14,661 nt of DNA, taken from the NCBI GenBank assembly GCA_013297575.1, contig JAAFHO010000066.1:1-14661 (forward strand), written 5' to 3'. Position 1 is the stretch's first letter. Every line of letters starts with the position of its first letter. Positions 9,001-14,661 of the stretch are shown in pieces. A program made the position numbers and the translations under genes. Source of the stretch: Chitinophagales bacterium (GTDB lineage Bacteria > Bacteroidota > Bacteroidia > Chitinophagales > Saprospiraceae). The notes beneath the pieces are model-generated. The model was not told the DNA's origin. It searched no databases and saw only the letters and a program-made list of their open reading frames with translations.

Positions 9001-12000
9001 CAAACGTATAATCATGATCCCCTCCCTGCATTTGCACATTCAAACGACTGGTGGAACTGCTGGCCGTAAATTGTAACCAAATATCGTTGATAGGTTTGTC
9101 AGAACATCCCGGAACAGATTGGGTGGCCGCAAAAGTAGATGCAGTAGTAGCCGATTGGCAGACCAAATTAGGATCAATCAAAAGCGGCGTTGCACCTGCA
9201 CATTCATCATTGGAAGGCGGCTGTGGACTGGTAACGCACAGATCAAAGGTCATTCGATGATTATATATTTGGTAAACCTTGATAAAATAGGTATCTCCAA
9301 CCACTAAATTGGTCAAAATGATCTTTGATCCATAATTTTGGGCGGGTTGACCTATCAAAACTAGTGCGCCACAAGTCCCAGAATACACTTCTATATTAAC
9401 AAAATTATAGTAGTTATAATTAGTCTCATCGAGGTTGAGAATATTCGTCGCTTCTACATTATGGTTGGCTTGTGTGGCTTTGAACGAAAACCAAACATCG
9501 CGATAAGTATAATTAAGATTAGGTGAATAAGTACCAGTAGGTGTTGGCGTGGCATTTTCCAATGCACCAAATACTTTAATAAAACAATTTTCATCTTCCG
9601 AAACGGGTATTTTACGAGGTTTAATACAAGCGTCATTAGACGGTGGCGCTGGAGGCGTACCCACACAAATACCAAATACAATTCCAGTTTCTACACTCGA
9701 AATTCGGATAAAATAAGTTGTACCTACCACTAATTCGCCAAGTAACATAGTGCCCTCACCATAAAAGTCACTCAAACACGTAACTAATTGACTATTAGTA
9801 CAATTGCCCCTAAACACAGCCAAATCGCAACTGTTTTGCTGTCCCCATATCGCATCATTTTGGGTATGCACTGTGATGGTATGCGCGCTTTGTTTGGCCT
9901 TAAAACTATACCAAACATCGTTTTTATCGCCATAACAAACATTGGTCAACATGGATTTTCCTGCGCCAAGCGTAGTACCAACTACCAGATTTTGGCAATA
10001 TTGATCGGTAGCAATATCCAGCGGTTGAGCATTAGCGCAAAGGTCATTGGGCGGTGGCGGAATGGTCTTTACGCAGAGGTCATAATTAGTGGCCCAACCT
10101 GCATAACTTACTGTCTTTACATAGTAGGTTTTACCCGGTACAAATTGGTAGAATTCAATGGGGATTGCTAGGTTTTCCTGACAGGCCAACACCGTAAAAT
10201 TGGTACAATCGGTGGATTCCAGCAATTCTATTCCTGTTAGGTAATAATCACCTAGCACTTGCACCATATTACTTGCCTCAATTTTGTGTGCAAATGCGGT
10301 GGCCGTAAATTTGTACCATACATCGTGTCCACCGTGGCAATAACTTGTTTGGGTATCGTTGATGGCACCAAGTGTAGTTCCGGCGGTTACTATAGTGCAA
10401 TCCAAACCCGCATTTGGAGTAAGATCAAAAGCACCGATACAATCTTCATTAGGTGGAGAAGGAGGTGCGGTTTGTATGCAGATATCAAAATTGAAATATT
10501 CAAAATCGTACAACGGATATGTGCGCAGGATATAGGTCGTTCCTATCGTAAGCGTATCCAAAAATGCACCATATTCGCCCATAAACTGGCTTGGATTGCT
10601 CAAATTATTGCAATCGTTGCCTCGATAAAGATCAAATCGCAGCCCGCTTACACTGCTGTTGGTTTGAATGTTTTTAATGCTAATAATATGCGTGTTGCTG
10701 GTAGCCGTAAATGTATACCAAGTGTCGGGGGTATTAGCATTGGGGCCAAATCCCGCGCCCTTGGTAGTCCCGTGGGTGACTACATCACAACTAAGACCCG
10801 TATTGGTTGCTACGGTGGTTGCTTGTGCGCAATCGTCATTGGGTGGTATGGGCAAAGCCACCAAACAAAGATTAAAATCGTGTGCGGTGTTATAACTACT
10901 AAATACCCGTATAAAATAGGTTTGTCCGGGGACAAGATTGTGAATCGTTGTTGGTACTTGATCGATATGCTCTTTGCACAATATACTGGTTAAATTATTA
11001 CAATCACCGCCAAATAATTGAAAACTCAAGGAACTCCCATTGTCATAATAGTCTTTTACAGTGGGGTGCAACTGGAATAAATAGGAAATACTGGTAGCGG
11101 TAAACGTATACCAAACATCCCTGCTGGGCGCACCGTCGCAACTGGTCTGAGAGGAACTTGCCCCCAATGTAGTGCCTTGCTGGAATGGCGCATCGCAATA
11201 GGTATCAAAAACAGAAATTACTTCAATGGCCGCGTCACATTCATCATTAACAGGCGGCGGTGGTAAAGTAGTGATACAGATTTTTATATTGAAAAACTGG
11301 TTTGAACTGTTAAAAACGCGAATAAAATACGTTTCTCCAACCGTTAAACCCGTTTGTATTTGCCTCAACCCACCTAATTGGTTCGAACAACCCAAAGAGA
11401 CCAAGCCCGTACAATCACTACCTTTGTACCATTCAAAACCATTCGGATTTTGGTAAGAATACTGCATAATTACCGCATGTGCCGTACTGGTGGCTGTAAA
11501 TTGATACCAAATGTCATTCACCGCATTGCCCTCGCAATCCGTCCCTGATGAAGTGGCACCATAATAAATATCTTGATGATAAGCCGTACAATCAGGACCC
11601 GACAACGGCTGAAGCGTTGTAGCCGTTGCACATTCGTCATTGGGTGGTGGTAAAACAGTACCGATGCAAATTTGGAAGGAATCGGCGGTATATTGCGCAC
11701 TATTACAGAACAAATAGTATGTTTGGCCAATAGTCAACTGTTCTAAATAGTTTTCCGATCCGATATAGAGGCATTGCTTATACTGGAGACTGGAGCAGTC
11801 GCTGCCCTCCATTAGCGTAGCAGTAAAATTTTCATTTGTACCATACAGGAGGCTTATTTTATCAATAAGTACCAAGTAATTATGAGCAGTTGCCTCAAAT
11901 TTGTACCATATCCCGGGGCCATAGACTTGTCCATAATAACCTTGGCATTGGCTATAGCCATCGGTCAAAACACCCGCAGTAGTACCCAAAACTGGCGATG

Positions 12001-13345
12001 CGCAACTAAAACTAGGCGCAGGCACGATACTCACCGCTTGCGCACAATTGGCATTGTCGGGATGAGCAGGTAGTGTAGTGATGCAGCCGGAATAATCATA
12101 ATAAGCATTTCCATTGGAATAGATACGCAGGTAATAGGTTGTACCAATGGTGAGGCCAGAGACCACTTTATTGGGCTGGTAGGGCGTAACACAAGCAACG
12201 GAGGTCATATTATCGCAATCACCACTAAAAACTTCGTAACCAAAATAATCGCCTAATGTGATTCTTTGCGCCGAACTGGTGGCTACAAATTGGTACCAAA
12301 CATCATCATAATTATCATTGTAACAACTACCTGGGGTTGGATTGGCTCCTTTTAGCAAACCAGAAAAGGCTGTTGTACAATAGACCGTTGGATTTGGTAC
12401 AAGCGGGAGCGCACCTGCGCAAGCATCATTGGCGGGCAGAGGTAAGGGCGCAATACAGATTTTGAAAGAAAGCATCCCAACAACATAAGCATCCACGCTG
12501 GACACGCGTACATAATAGGTATCTCCAATCACCTGATTGCGCGCAATTAGTGTGCCGCTGGCATAATTTCTATTGTTATATCCTGTAAAAACAAGATTTT
12601 CGCAAGAACCCGTATAGACTGAAACATCGGCATTTTGGTAGGCATCAGGGTAATCAATCAAAGAAATACCCGTTAATTGAATGAATTGCTGCACCTCAGT
12701 TGCCGTGTAAGCAAACCAAATATCATCATAACCTATATTACAACCCGCGCAAGGTGGAACGGGCGACAAAGTAGCATTTTGGGTATTGGCCAACAGCGGT
12801 GTGGCGCAAAGCGGATCTGGTAGCAATACCACAGCACCAGCACAAGCATCATTGGCAGGCGGAGGTGGCGGCGTACTGATACAAAGGTTAAAATTAACCG
12901 CCCAATAGTCGTAATTAATGACCCGGACAAAATAAGTATTACCCACAACGAGATCGCCAAACTGGTATTTATCCTGATAATAAGCCACTGGAGCACAAAA
13001 ACTGGAGACTAGGTCGCCACAATTACCCGAGAAAAATTCTATCCCAACATAAGCTGCATAACCATCAAAAGTCCTTATTGCATTGGATATTTCTACGGTG
13101 TGGGCCGTAGCACTGGCCACAAAACTATACCAAGTATCCTGCAAATCGGGGCGACAAGTACCTTGCCAAGAAGGTGTAGCACCATCTGTCGTACCATTTA
13201 GTACAAGGTTATTATCGCAGGCGGGGTCTGTGCCAATCCCTATCGAAAAGGCAGTGGAACAATCATCGTTACTAATTTGGGCAAAAACAGAAAAAGCGGC
13301 CAGCGAGCACGCGGCCAAGAGCAAGTATTTGGTTAAAGAGCGCAT
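3053..13345 (-). CDS. Giant secreted multi-repeat surface protein (3430 aa) with T9SS sorting domain
   Basis: The product starts with a signal peptide (MRSLTKYLL to VFAQ, residues 1-23). Residues 24-2826 are 21 tandem beta-sandwich-like repeats with the pattern NDxCxxA ... GTTxGAT ... DVWYxFxAT ... GxCxxL ... GxTYxIRV ... FxICI, joined by Pro-rich linkers; they resemble the PPC-like repeats of many Bacteroidota surface proteins. Then come a CARDB-like beta domain (about 2827-2935), a MopE-type metal-binding motif (about 2938-3002, with DGDGDGYGN, TDCDDTD and CNGIDDDCNGLVD), an HYR-like domain (about 3008-3086), a beta-rich solenoid-like stretch (about 3092-3313) and a T9SS type A sorting domain (about 3347-3430, beginning NGMRIAPNPASS). 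It is most likely exported, processed and attached to the outer surface as an adhesin or matrix protein. No catalytic site is seen. The single frame is intact throughout. The gene is monocistronic, with its own terminator. Confidence 0.95.
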   Translation of the reverse strand: MRSLTKYLLLAACSLAAFSVFAQISNDDCSTAFSIGIGTDPACDNNLVLNGTTDGATPSWQGTCRPDLQDTWYSFVASATAHTVEISNAIRTFDGYAAYVGIEFFSGNCGDLVSSFCAPVAYYQDKYQFGDLVVGNTYFVRVINYDYWAVNFNLCISTPPPPPANDACAGAVVLLPDPLCATPLLANTQNATLSPVPPCAGCNIGYDDIWFAYTATEVQQFIQLTGISLIDYPDAYQNADVSVYTGSCENLVFTGYNNRNYASGTLIARNQVIGDTYYVRVSSVDAYVVGMLSFKICIAPLPLPANDACAGALPLVPNPTVYCTTAFSGLLKGANPTPGSCYNDNYDDVWYQFVATSSAQRITLGDYFGYEVFSGDCDNMTSVACVTPYQPNKVVSGLTIGTTYYLRIYSNGNAYYDYSGCITTLPAHPDNANCAQAVSIVPAPSFSCASPVLGTTAGVLTDGYSQCQGYYGQVYGPGIWYKFEATAHNYLVLIDKISLLYGTNENFTATLMEGSDCSSLQYKQCLYIGSENYLEQLTIGQTYYLFCNSAQYTADSFQICIGTVLPPPNDECATATTLQPLSGPDCTAYHQDIYYGATSSGTDCEGNAVNDIWYQFTATSTAHAVIMQYSYQNPNGFEWYKGSDCTGLVSLGCSNQLGGLRQIQTGLTVGETYFIRVFNSSNQFFNIKICITTLPPPPVNDECDAAIEVISVFDTYCDAPFQQGTTLGASSSQTSCDGAPSRDVWYTFTATSISYLFQLHPTVKDYYDNGSSLSFQLFGGDCNNLTSILCKEHIDQVPTTIHNLVPGQTYFIRVFSSYNTAHDFNLCLVALPIPPNDDCAQATTVATNTGLSCDVVTHGTTKGAGFGPNANTPDTWYTFTATSNTHIISIKNIQTNSSVSGLRFDLYRGNDCNNLSNPSQFMGEYGAFLDTLTIGTTYILRTYPLYDFEYFNFDICIQTAPPSPPNEDCIGAFDLTPNAGLDCTIVTAGTTLGAINDTQTSYCHGGHDVWYKFTATAFAHKIEASNMVQVLGDYYLTGIELLESTDCTNFTVLACQENLAIPIEFYQFVPGKTYYVKTVSYAGWATNYDLCVKTIPPPPNDLCANAQPLDIATDQYCQNLVVGTTLGAGKSMLTNVCYGDKNDVWYSFKAKQSAHTITVHTQNDAIWGQQNSCDLAVFRGNCTNSQLVTCLSDFYGEGTMLLGELVVGTTYFIRISSVETGIVFGICVGTPPAPPSNDACIKPRKIPVSEDENCFIKVFGALENATPTPTGTYSPNLNYTYRDVWFSFKATQANHNVEATNILNLDETNYNYYNFVNIEVYSGTCGALVLIGQPAQNYGSKIILTNLVVGDTYFIKVYQIYNHRMTFDLCVTSPQPPSNDECAGATPLLIDPNLVCQSATTASTFAATQSVPGCSDKPINDIWLQFTASSSTSRLNVQMQGGDHDYTFGMEILEGDCASLTPYLDCAEYAYGKIINLQNLVEGHTYFIRLYTFVNQTADFSVCLTYLPLPPANDNCDQTEFILANNGIDCVQKYFGTTLGATPSLLNCYGEPAQDVWYQFVATSTKHFIDLKSTGYPFGYGYGSLGFQMYEGGDCTNLLPLGCYDNADGQPTIVENLTIGNTYTVRVFTNEIDAREFSLCIRALPELPDNSNCAAALEIVPSPNLECSNPIAGTTAALTDINNYGCYYGTSLWYKFTATSDKYLIRLQDTVQQYGAGFVGFELLWGDCSYFYNAACPNNLEIYALYLVPGNEYYIRVVGEQYSGVGFNLCVMTIVPPANDLCANATTVVPNVGLDCVHTYPGTTLNVTTTDDQNRDIWYDFTATSTSHTFEILNIEMISGYYSRSLNYDLYKGDNCDGLTLVAQFNSNYAAVSRQLVLGAHYFVRIYSSYNDFEANFDFCIKTLPTSPPNEYCAGAYELIPNTGLDCTIVTSGTTEGAVEGQSCIVNTGADVWYKFTATATAHVVNMFNVSSPSGGEYLSFEVLQSTDCASFISLGCNTYFNQGLYASGLTVGAVYYIRVANLIGSVFQYEICITTLPAPPNDRCENAEPMNISAWQSCEYYAYGTTYGATPTSGLTACGETGNDVWYSFIATQSAHTFTSYSNIGYLNIELLTGECGNLQHLECRNGVYNSSTFTFGELIPGATYLLRVNTIGAGAEFNICISTPPLPPANDACIDAIVLPVSPDETCVTLVSGTTEWATPSFNVPNSGFGNVSNDIWYTFTATGTNHLITVSNYYSYNSYLQLDVYSGNCAALTLIGGQSLWSNNRLLLTNLTPGASYTLRLYDAYYSANMSTFDICVTSVTPPANDECTGALPLVVNPSLNCLVQTNATGYGATPSMPDCNEMPSNDIWYQFTATSTSHALSTNAYHLGIEVFEGNCGALIPVVTCTILDSPKEIIQNLVIGNTYYVRFFFSGNIAPFEICLQALPAAPANDECAQAIVIQPNSELDCTFSYEGSTLGATQSAPACNGSGTHDIWYQFVATNTTHLLNLKAKNPLNNGANAGYNVELYSGSDCDNLTSLFCTNPYNVLIWNDLVVGNTYFVRIFSIQNTAVDITFCILTPPPPPANADCSGAIELIPSQDLNCSQPVSGTTGGLSWDETTGNWISGTSLWYQFTATSNAHVVELQHIVELYGYNYTQLYLYEGTCDGLQLLSYGNKIINSNLVPGHVYYVKVYGRPNAAYNFDICILTVPPPTNITCLEAQPLQVWPANCEAATSSVLMGGDPYYSYYYNGCNTINSAWFKFEATYSTHFITVNQRALENIFSGLKYELFVGDCDQLTSIGCYPKPYAPHYQYFNPGTTYYVRVGSEQSQSALFDICISTPQPDLDFVQFQLPDNCKPGDNETLKLWISNSGGKTIDIGTASITLSINGANTGNYGPFFNTTMIYPGSYEIIDLSGLDLSNIGVNQMVANATLQYDSDLTYNTIKLSFTGQNPINYYVDGDGDGYGNAAQSFVSCAPIEGFVPDNTDCDDTDFDIHPGATETCNGIDDDCNGLVDADDPNVQNTQTLVLTCPDNIIMENNTGTCSTLVYYDLMVSDNCANTLTQDSGLPTGSLFPVGTTLNSFILTDPDGNQVTCNFTVQVQKAADPDLQYAYTVIGLNDVLMRGNTVFSGGVGVVNANKKARLQLGTTVIGANSFVKSPILELQGGSQVTKYYNGQVPSALLPVFQANTTPSSNNISIPANSNAVTLGLASYGNIIVGAGTTVIFSGQPTVFIKELTIKAGAIILFDQSTTLLVNKGIAIAANADFNPGGSQLVQCFAAENVTIERGCDIFAHIYTQKDLLLEKASDFAPTNMTGSFIAFNVYAPEFVQWNWDENYCPIDPIRPASPESERTTENAITQQSINGMRIAPNPASSQAQVSFELENDTPIKVQVMDATGRLVQTAQINGVKGNNQVMLQLSKLSEGLYTVQVRGQGYQSIGKLVISYP
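5261..8014 (-). repeat. Seven-domain super-repeat, copy 2 (repeats 14-20)
   Basis: Residues 1778-2695, the second ordered copy of the seven repeat types seen in repeats 7-13. It is 918 residues against 943 in copy 1. Corresponding DNA stretches are similar but clearly diverged, so the duplication is not recent. The single divergent repeat 21 follows and separates it from the C-terminal cassette. Confidence 0.75.
8015..10843 (-). repeat. Seven-domain super-repeat, copy 1 (repeats 7-13)
   Basis: Residues 835-1777. Each repeat here best resembles the one seven places later, in the same order: 7 with 14, 8 with 15, 9 with 16, 10 with 17, 11 with 18, 12 with 19, 13 with 20. Shared marks include LDCTIVT-GTT (8/15), VWYSF with KQSAHT or TQSAHT (9/16), SNDAC or ANDAC with the P-VS--E-C spacing (10/17), NDIW-QFTA (11/18), WYQFVAT (12/19) and SLWYKF or SLWYQF (13/20). 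Linker types also match by class. The pairing was made by eye. Confidence 0.75.
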
Positions 13346-13479
13346 AGGTCTTTTTAAATAAGATTAGGGAATGGGAGGTGGTTTTTTGTCCTTCGGAACA
13401 CGCGTTTCCGAGGGTATGCCTATATATCCCTGCTATTTGATTTTTGTGACCGGTAAATTGAATTTATTTTTAAAAAAGT

Positions 13480-13687
13480 TTATAATTTTGAAAGCAACCA
13501 TTCTTTTTCGGCAATTTTGGTGGTTTCTAGGATTTCAATTTGAACAACACAACGATACAAATAGTCCTACAATACACTTACAGATGCTTTCCGATTAAAT
13601 ATAAGTGACTTCACACAACGTCCTAATTTCTTTTAAATCAGTATGGGTTACAACAGAAAGCAATTCAAATAAACGAGAATTTTGCAT
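13480..13687 (-). pseudogene. Decayed N-terminal fragment of an uncharacterised Bacteroidota protein
   Basis: Read on the minus strand, an ATG at 13685-13687 opens a 30-codon frame beginning MQNSRLFELLSVV and continuing THTDLKEIRTLCEVTYI before a TAA (13595-13597). Shifting frame by one base there continues the same kind of sequence: FNRKASVSVL, an in-frame TAG, then DYLYRCVVQIEILETT and KIAEKEWLLSKL up to a TAA at 13480-13482. Together this resembles the start of long hypothetical proteins common in Saprospiria-type genomes, with an amphipathic FELL-LS--ELK opening, an SPYFNR-like motif and a helical DYL segment (from memory, not a search). One frameshift and one TGG-to-TAG-type stop explain the breaks. 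A candidate promoter remnant (TTTG, 20-nt spacer, TCATTTTG) lies upstream. The rest of the gene is absent. Confidence 0.5.
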
Positions 13688-13712
13688 ATTATTTTAAAAA
13701 TGAATTATTTTT

Positions 13713-13856
13713 CAAGATACAAAATGATAAAAATAGACACAAATAAACAAACAAAAAATCAATTTTTATAATTAAAAAACTAAAAAAACGATCATTTTTA
13801 CATCAATTCCATATTTTGGGTAGAAAAAAGAGATAAAAATACAAGATACAAATTGA
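13713..13856. repeat. Duplicated 15-bp word CAAGATACAAAWTGA
   Basis: CAAGATACAAAATGA (13713-13727) and CAAGATACAAATTGA (13842-13856) differ at one base and lie 129 bp apart in direct orientation in the AT-rich part of the intergenic region. It could be a regulator-binding pair or low-complexity coincidence. Confidence 0.3.
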
Positions 13857-13891
13857 ATAAATTGAGTTTTTTAGTTGTTGTTTCCTACGGT

Positions 13892-13899
13892 CATCTTTG
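13892..13899 (+). promoter_or_regulatory. Possible -7 box for the right-edge gene
   Basis: CATCTTTG matches seven of eight positions of TAnnTTTG counting the free ones, and lies 51 nt upstream of the ATG at 13951. TTG trinucleotides at 13875-13880 are closer than the usual spacing, so the -33 element is uncertain. Confidence 0.3.
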
Positions 13900-13950
13900 C
13901 GCTATAATTTATCTTTTTAATCCTTTTCTGACAATCAATCATAAAGTACA

Positions 13951-14661
13951 ATGCATTTAACAAACAAGCTAAAACTTATTGCTCTTTTTGCAATATGGTG
14001 GTTTATTAACGGACCAATATGGGCACAAGGTAGCTGGGAGCGAAGATTGCCAAATGGCTTTTACCATACCGTTTTGCCCACACCTGACGGCGGTTTTGCG
14101 GTAGTCAATACCACTTTTGATGGGTTGTACAGACTCGGTATCGAAAAAACCAATGCCGCTGGTACCAATATTTGGTCAAAGCACTACTTTATAGAAACTG
14201 GGTTTGAATTGAGTACTACTGTGCAATGCGTGCTAGGCAAAGACCAATGTTTTTATATTTCCGCTACTGTAACATCGGGCGGGACGCAAAAATTATATGT
14301 ACTAAAACTCAATTCCGTAGGCGATTTGATATGGAACAAACAATTGTCCGTGGACTCCATTTCAACCATCGAAGGCATGCAGGTCAACACTGCTAATAAT
14401 ATCCTGATTTTGGGTAAAAAAGTATTCGCCAATGGCAATTTTTCAGCAGTAGCCATCCAAATAGATACCGCTGCAGCCGAACAATGGTCTCGAGAACTAT
14501 TTGAAAACAATATCAATCAAGCAAATAGAACCGCTTTCCGGCTGGCTGCGGCTGTAGGTTTGAATTGGGCCATCATGGGTGCAGATTTTGGCACTCGAAG
14601 TGTGTGTTGGCTGAACAACCAAGGTACTACAGTCCAAAAAACCAATTTACCTGGAAATTTA
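13951..14661 (+). CDS. Secreted beta-propeller-like protein, 5' part only
   Basis: The frame opens with ATG at 13951 and stays open for 237 codons to the window edge, so the C-terminus is missing. A signal peptide (MHLTNKLKLIALFAIWWF, ending IWAQ, residues 1-26) is followed by repeated units of about 45-55 residues: LGIEKTNAAGTNIWSKHY, LYVLKLNSVGDLIWNKQL and VAIQIDTAAAEQWSREL. Each has a beta strand, a short turn and a Trp, as in beta-propeller blades of secreted Bacteroidota proteins that carry a DGGF/DGGY motif; PDGGFAVV is present near residue 46. Such proteins usually end in a T9SS sorting domain, but that cannot be seen here. The start is supported by the signal peptide and by the upstream AT-rich leader. 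It diverges from the giant gene. Confidence 0.85.
   Translation, partial: MHLTNKLKLIALFAIWWFINGPIWAQGSWERRLPNGFYHTVLPTPDGGFAVVNTTFDGLYRLGIEKTNAAGTNIWSKHYFIETGFELSTTVQCVLGKDQCFYISATVTSGGTQKLYVLKLNSVGDLIWNKQLSVDSISTIEGMQVNTANNILILGKKVFANGNFSAVAIQIDTAAAEQWSRELFENNINQANRTAFRLAAAVGLNWAIMGADFGTRSVCWLNNQGTTVQKTNLPGNL

Larger units (their letters stand above)
4868..13276 (-). repeat. Array of 21 tandem domain repeats inside the giant gene
   Basis: Repeat starts, set at the residue before the ND of each NDxC motif, fall at residues 24, 164, 305, 430, 568, 699, 835, 965, 1099, 1236, 1378, 1512, 1649, 1778, 1909, 2041, 2171, 2307, 2433, 2568 and 2696; the array ends near 2826. Repeat lengths are 125-142 residues. 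Most copies have six cysteines: NDxC, one about 13-18 residues later, one just before the DVWY block, GxC, LxC and FxIC. The copies are clearly homologous in protein but well diverged in DNA, so this is an old array held by selection, not recent slippage. Repeats 4, 13 and 20 replace the acidic residue of D(V/I)WY with small or hydrophobic residues (GIWY, SLWY). Repeat 21 is the most divergent: its ND is replaced by NI. Confidence 0.93.
13346..13950. other. AT-rich intergenic region between divergent secreted-protein genes
   Basis: This 605-bp gap separates the starts of the giant gene (minus) and the right-edge gene (plus). It contains a 9-bp imperfect hairpin at 13390-13414 (CCTTCGGAA with TTCCGAGGG, loop CACGCGT) without a T-tail, a decayed minus-strand gene remnant (13480-13687) and a very AT-rich stretch (about 13690-13870). 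A 15-bp word, CAAGATACAAAWTGA, occurs twice (13713-13727 and 13842-13856). No clear TAnnTTTG box for the giant gene could be found on the minus strand here. Confidence 0.6.

Noticed and set aside
10259..10993. 244-codon plus-strand frame inside the giant gene
   Set aside because: It is antisense to the repeat array, its composition (Ile, Cys, Val rich, no domain pattern) mirrors the repeat codons, and similar antisense frames recur in other repeats.
4868..13276. The regular spacing of similar words as a possible CRISPR or satellite array
   Set aside because: The period of about 400 bp is that of protein domains in one intact frame; DNA copies are diverged and no short identical repeat with unique spacers exists.
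13390..13414. Hairpin near the start of the giant gene as a terminator
   Set aside because: It has no T-tract on the downstream side of either strand and is weaker in the minus-strand RNA, where one pair becomes C-A.
13371..13598. 75-codon plus-strand frame in the intergenic region
   Set aside because: It has no start signal or family pattern, overlaps the minus-strand remnant, and its sequence looks like translated AT-rich non-coding DNA.

Overview
The window reads as chromosomal DNA from a Bacteroidota bacterium, most likely Saprospiria (Haliscomenobacter/Lewinella type) or a close relative. The reasons are two secreted proteins that end in type IX secretion (T9SS) type A C-terminal sorting domains, Bacteroidota-style -7 promoter boxes (TAnnTTTG) with weak Shine-Dalgarno sites, and the domain mix of CotH kinase, MopE-type metal-binding motif, HYR and NDxC/DVWY-type repeats. 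The lineage is inferred from these family signatures, not from a marker gene. Layout, left to right. Positions 1-279 are non-coding and hold a tangle of short direct and inverted repeats. A CotH-kinase-like secreted protein lies on the minus strand (280-1797). A small membrane protein of unknown function lies on the plus strand (1874-2350) and runs tail to tail, with a 4-bp overlap, into a minus-strand MOSC-domain protein (2347-2835). After a strong strand-specific terminator comes the dominant feature, a 3430-residue secreted protein on the minus strand (3053-13345). A 605-bp AT-rich gap (13346-13950) holds what looks like a decayed remnant of another minus-strand gene. The 5' part of a plus-strand secreted, probably beta-propeller-like protein (13951 onward) runs off the right edge. 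The giant protein has a signal peptide, 21 tandem beta-sandwich-type repeats of about 125-142 residues, a C-terminal cassette (adhesion-like domain, MopE-type metal-binding motif, HYR domain, beta-rich solenoid-like stretch) and a T9SS sorting domain. It is best read as a very large cell-surface adhesin or matrix protein. Its repeats are not a simple tandem series. Repeats 7-13 and 14-20 are two copies of an ordered set of seven distinct repeat types, and repeats 1-6 look like a rearranged partial copy. Within repeats, two of the six cysteines come and go together, which suggests a disulfide pairing. The CotH-like protein, the giant protein and the right-edge protein all have signal peptides. 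The first two carry sorting domains, so the region is mainly devoted to the cell surface. No operon joins these genes: each is flanked by its own candidate promoter, terminator or divergent/convergent neighbour. I see no tRNA, rRNA, CRISPR array, insertion sequence or phage gene.
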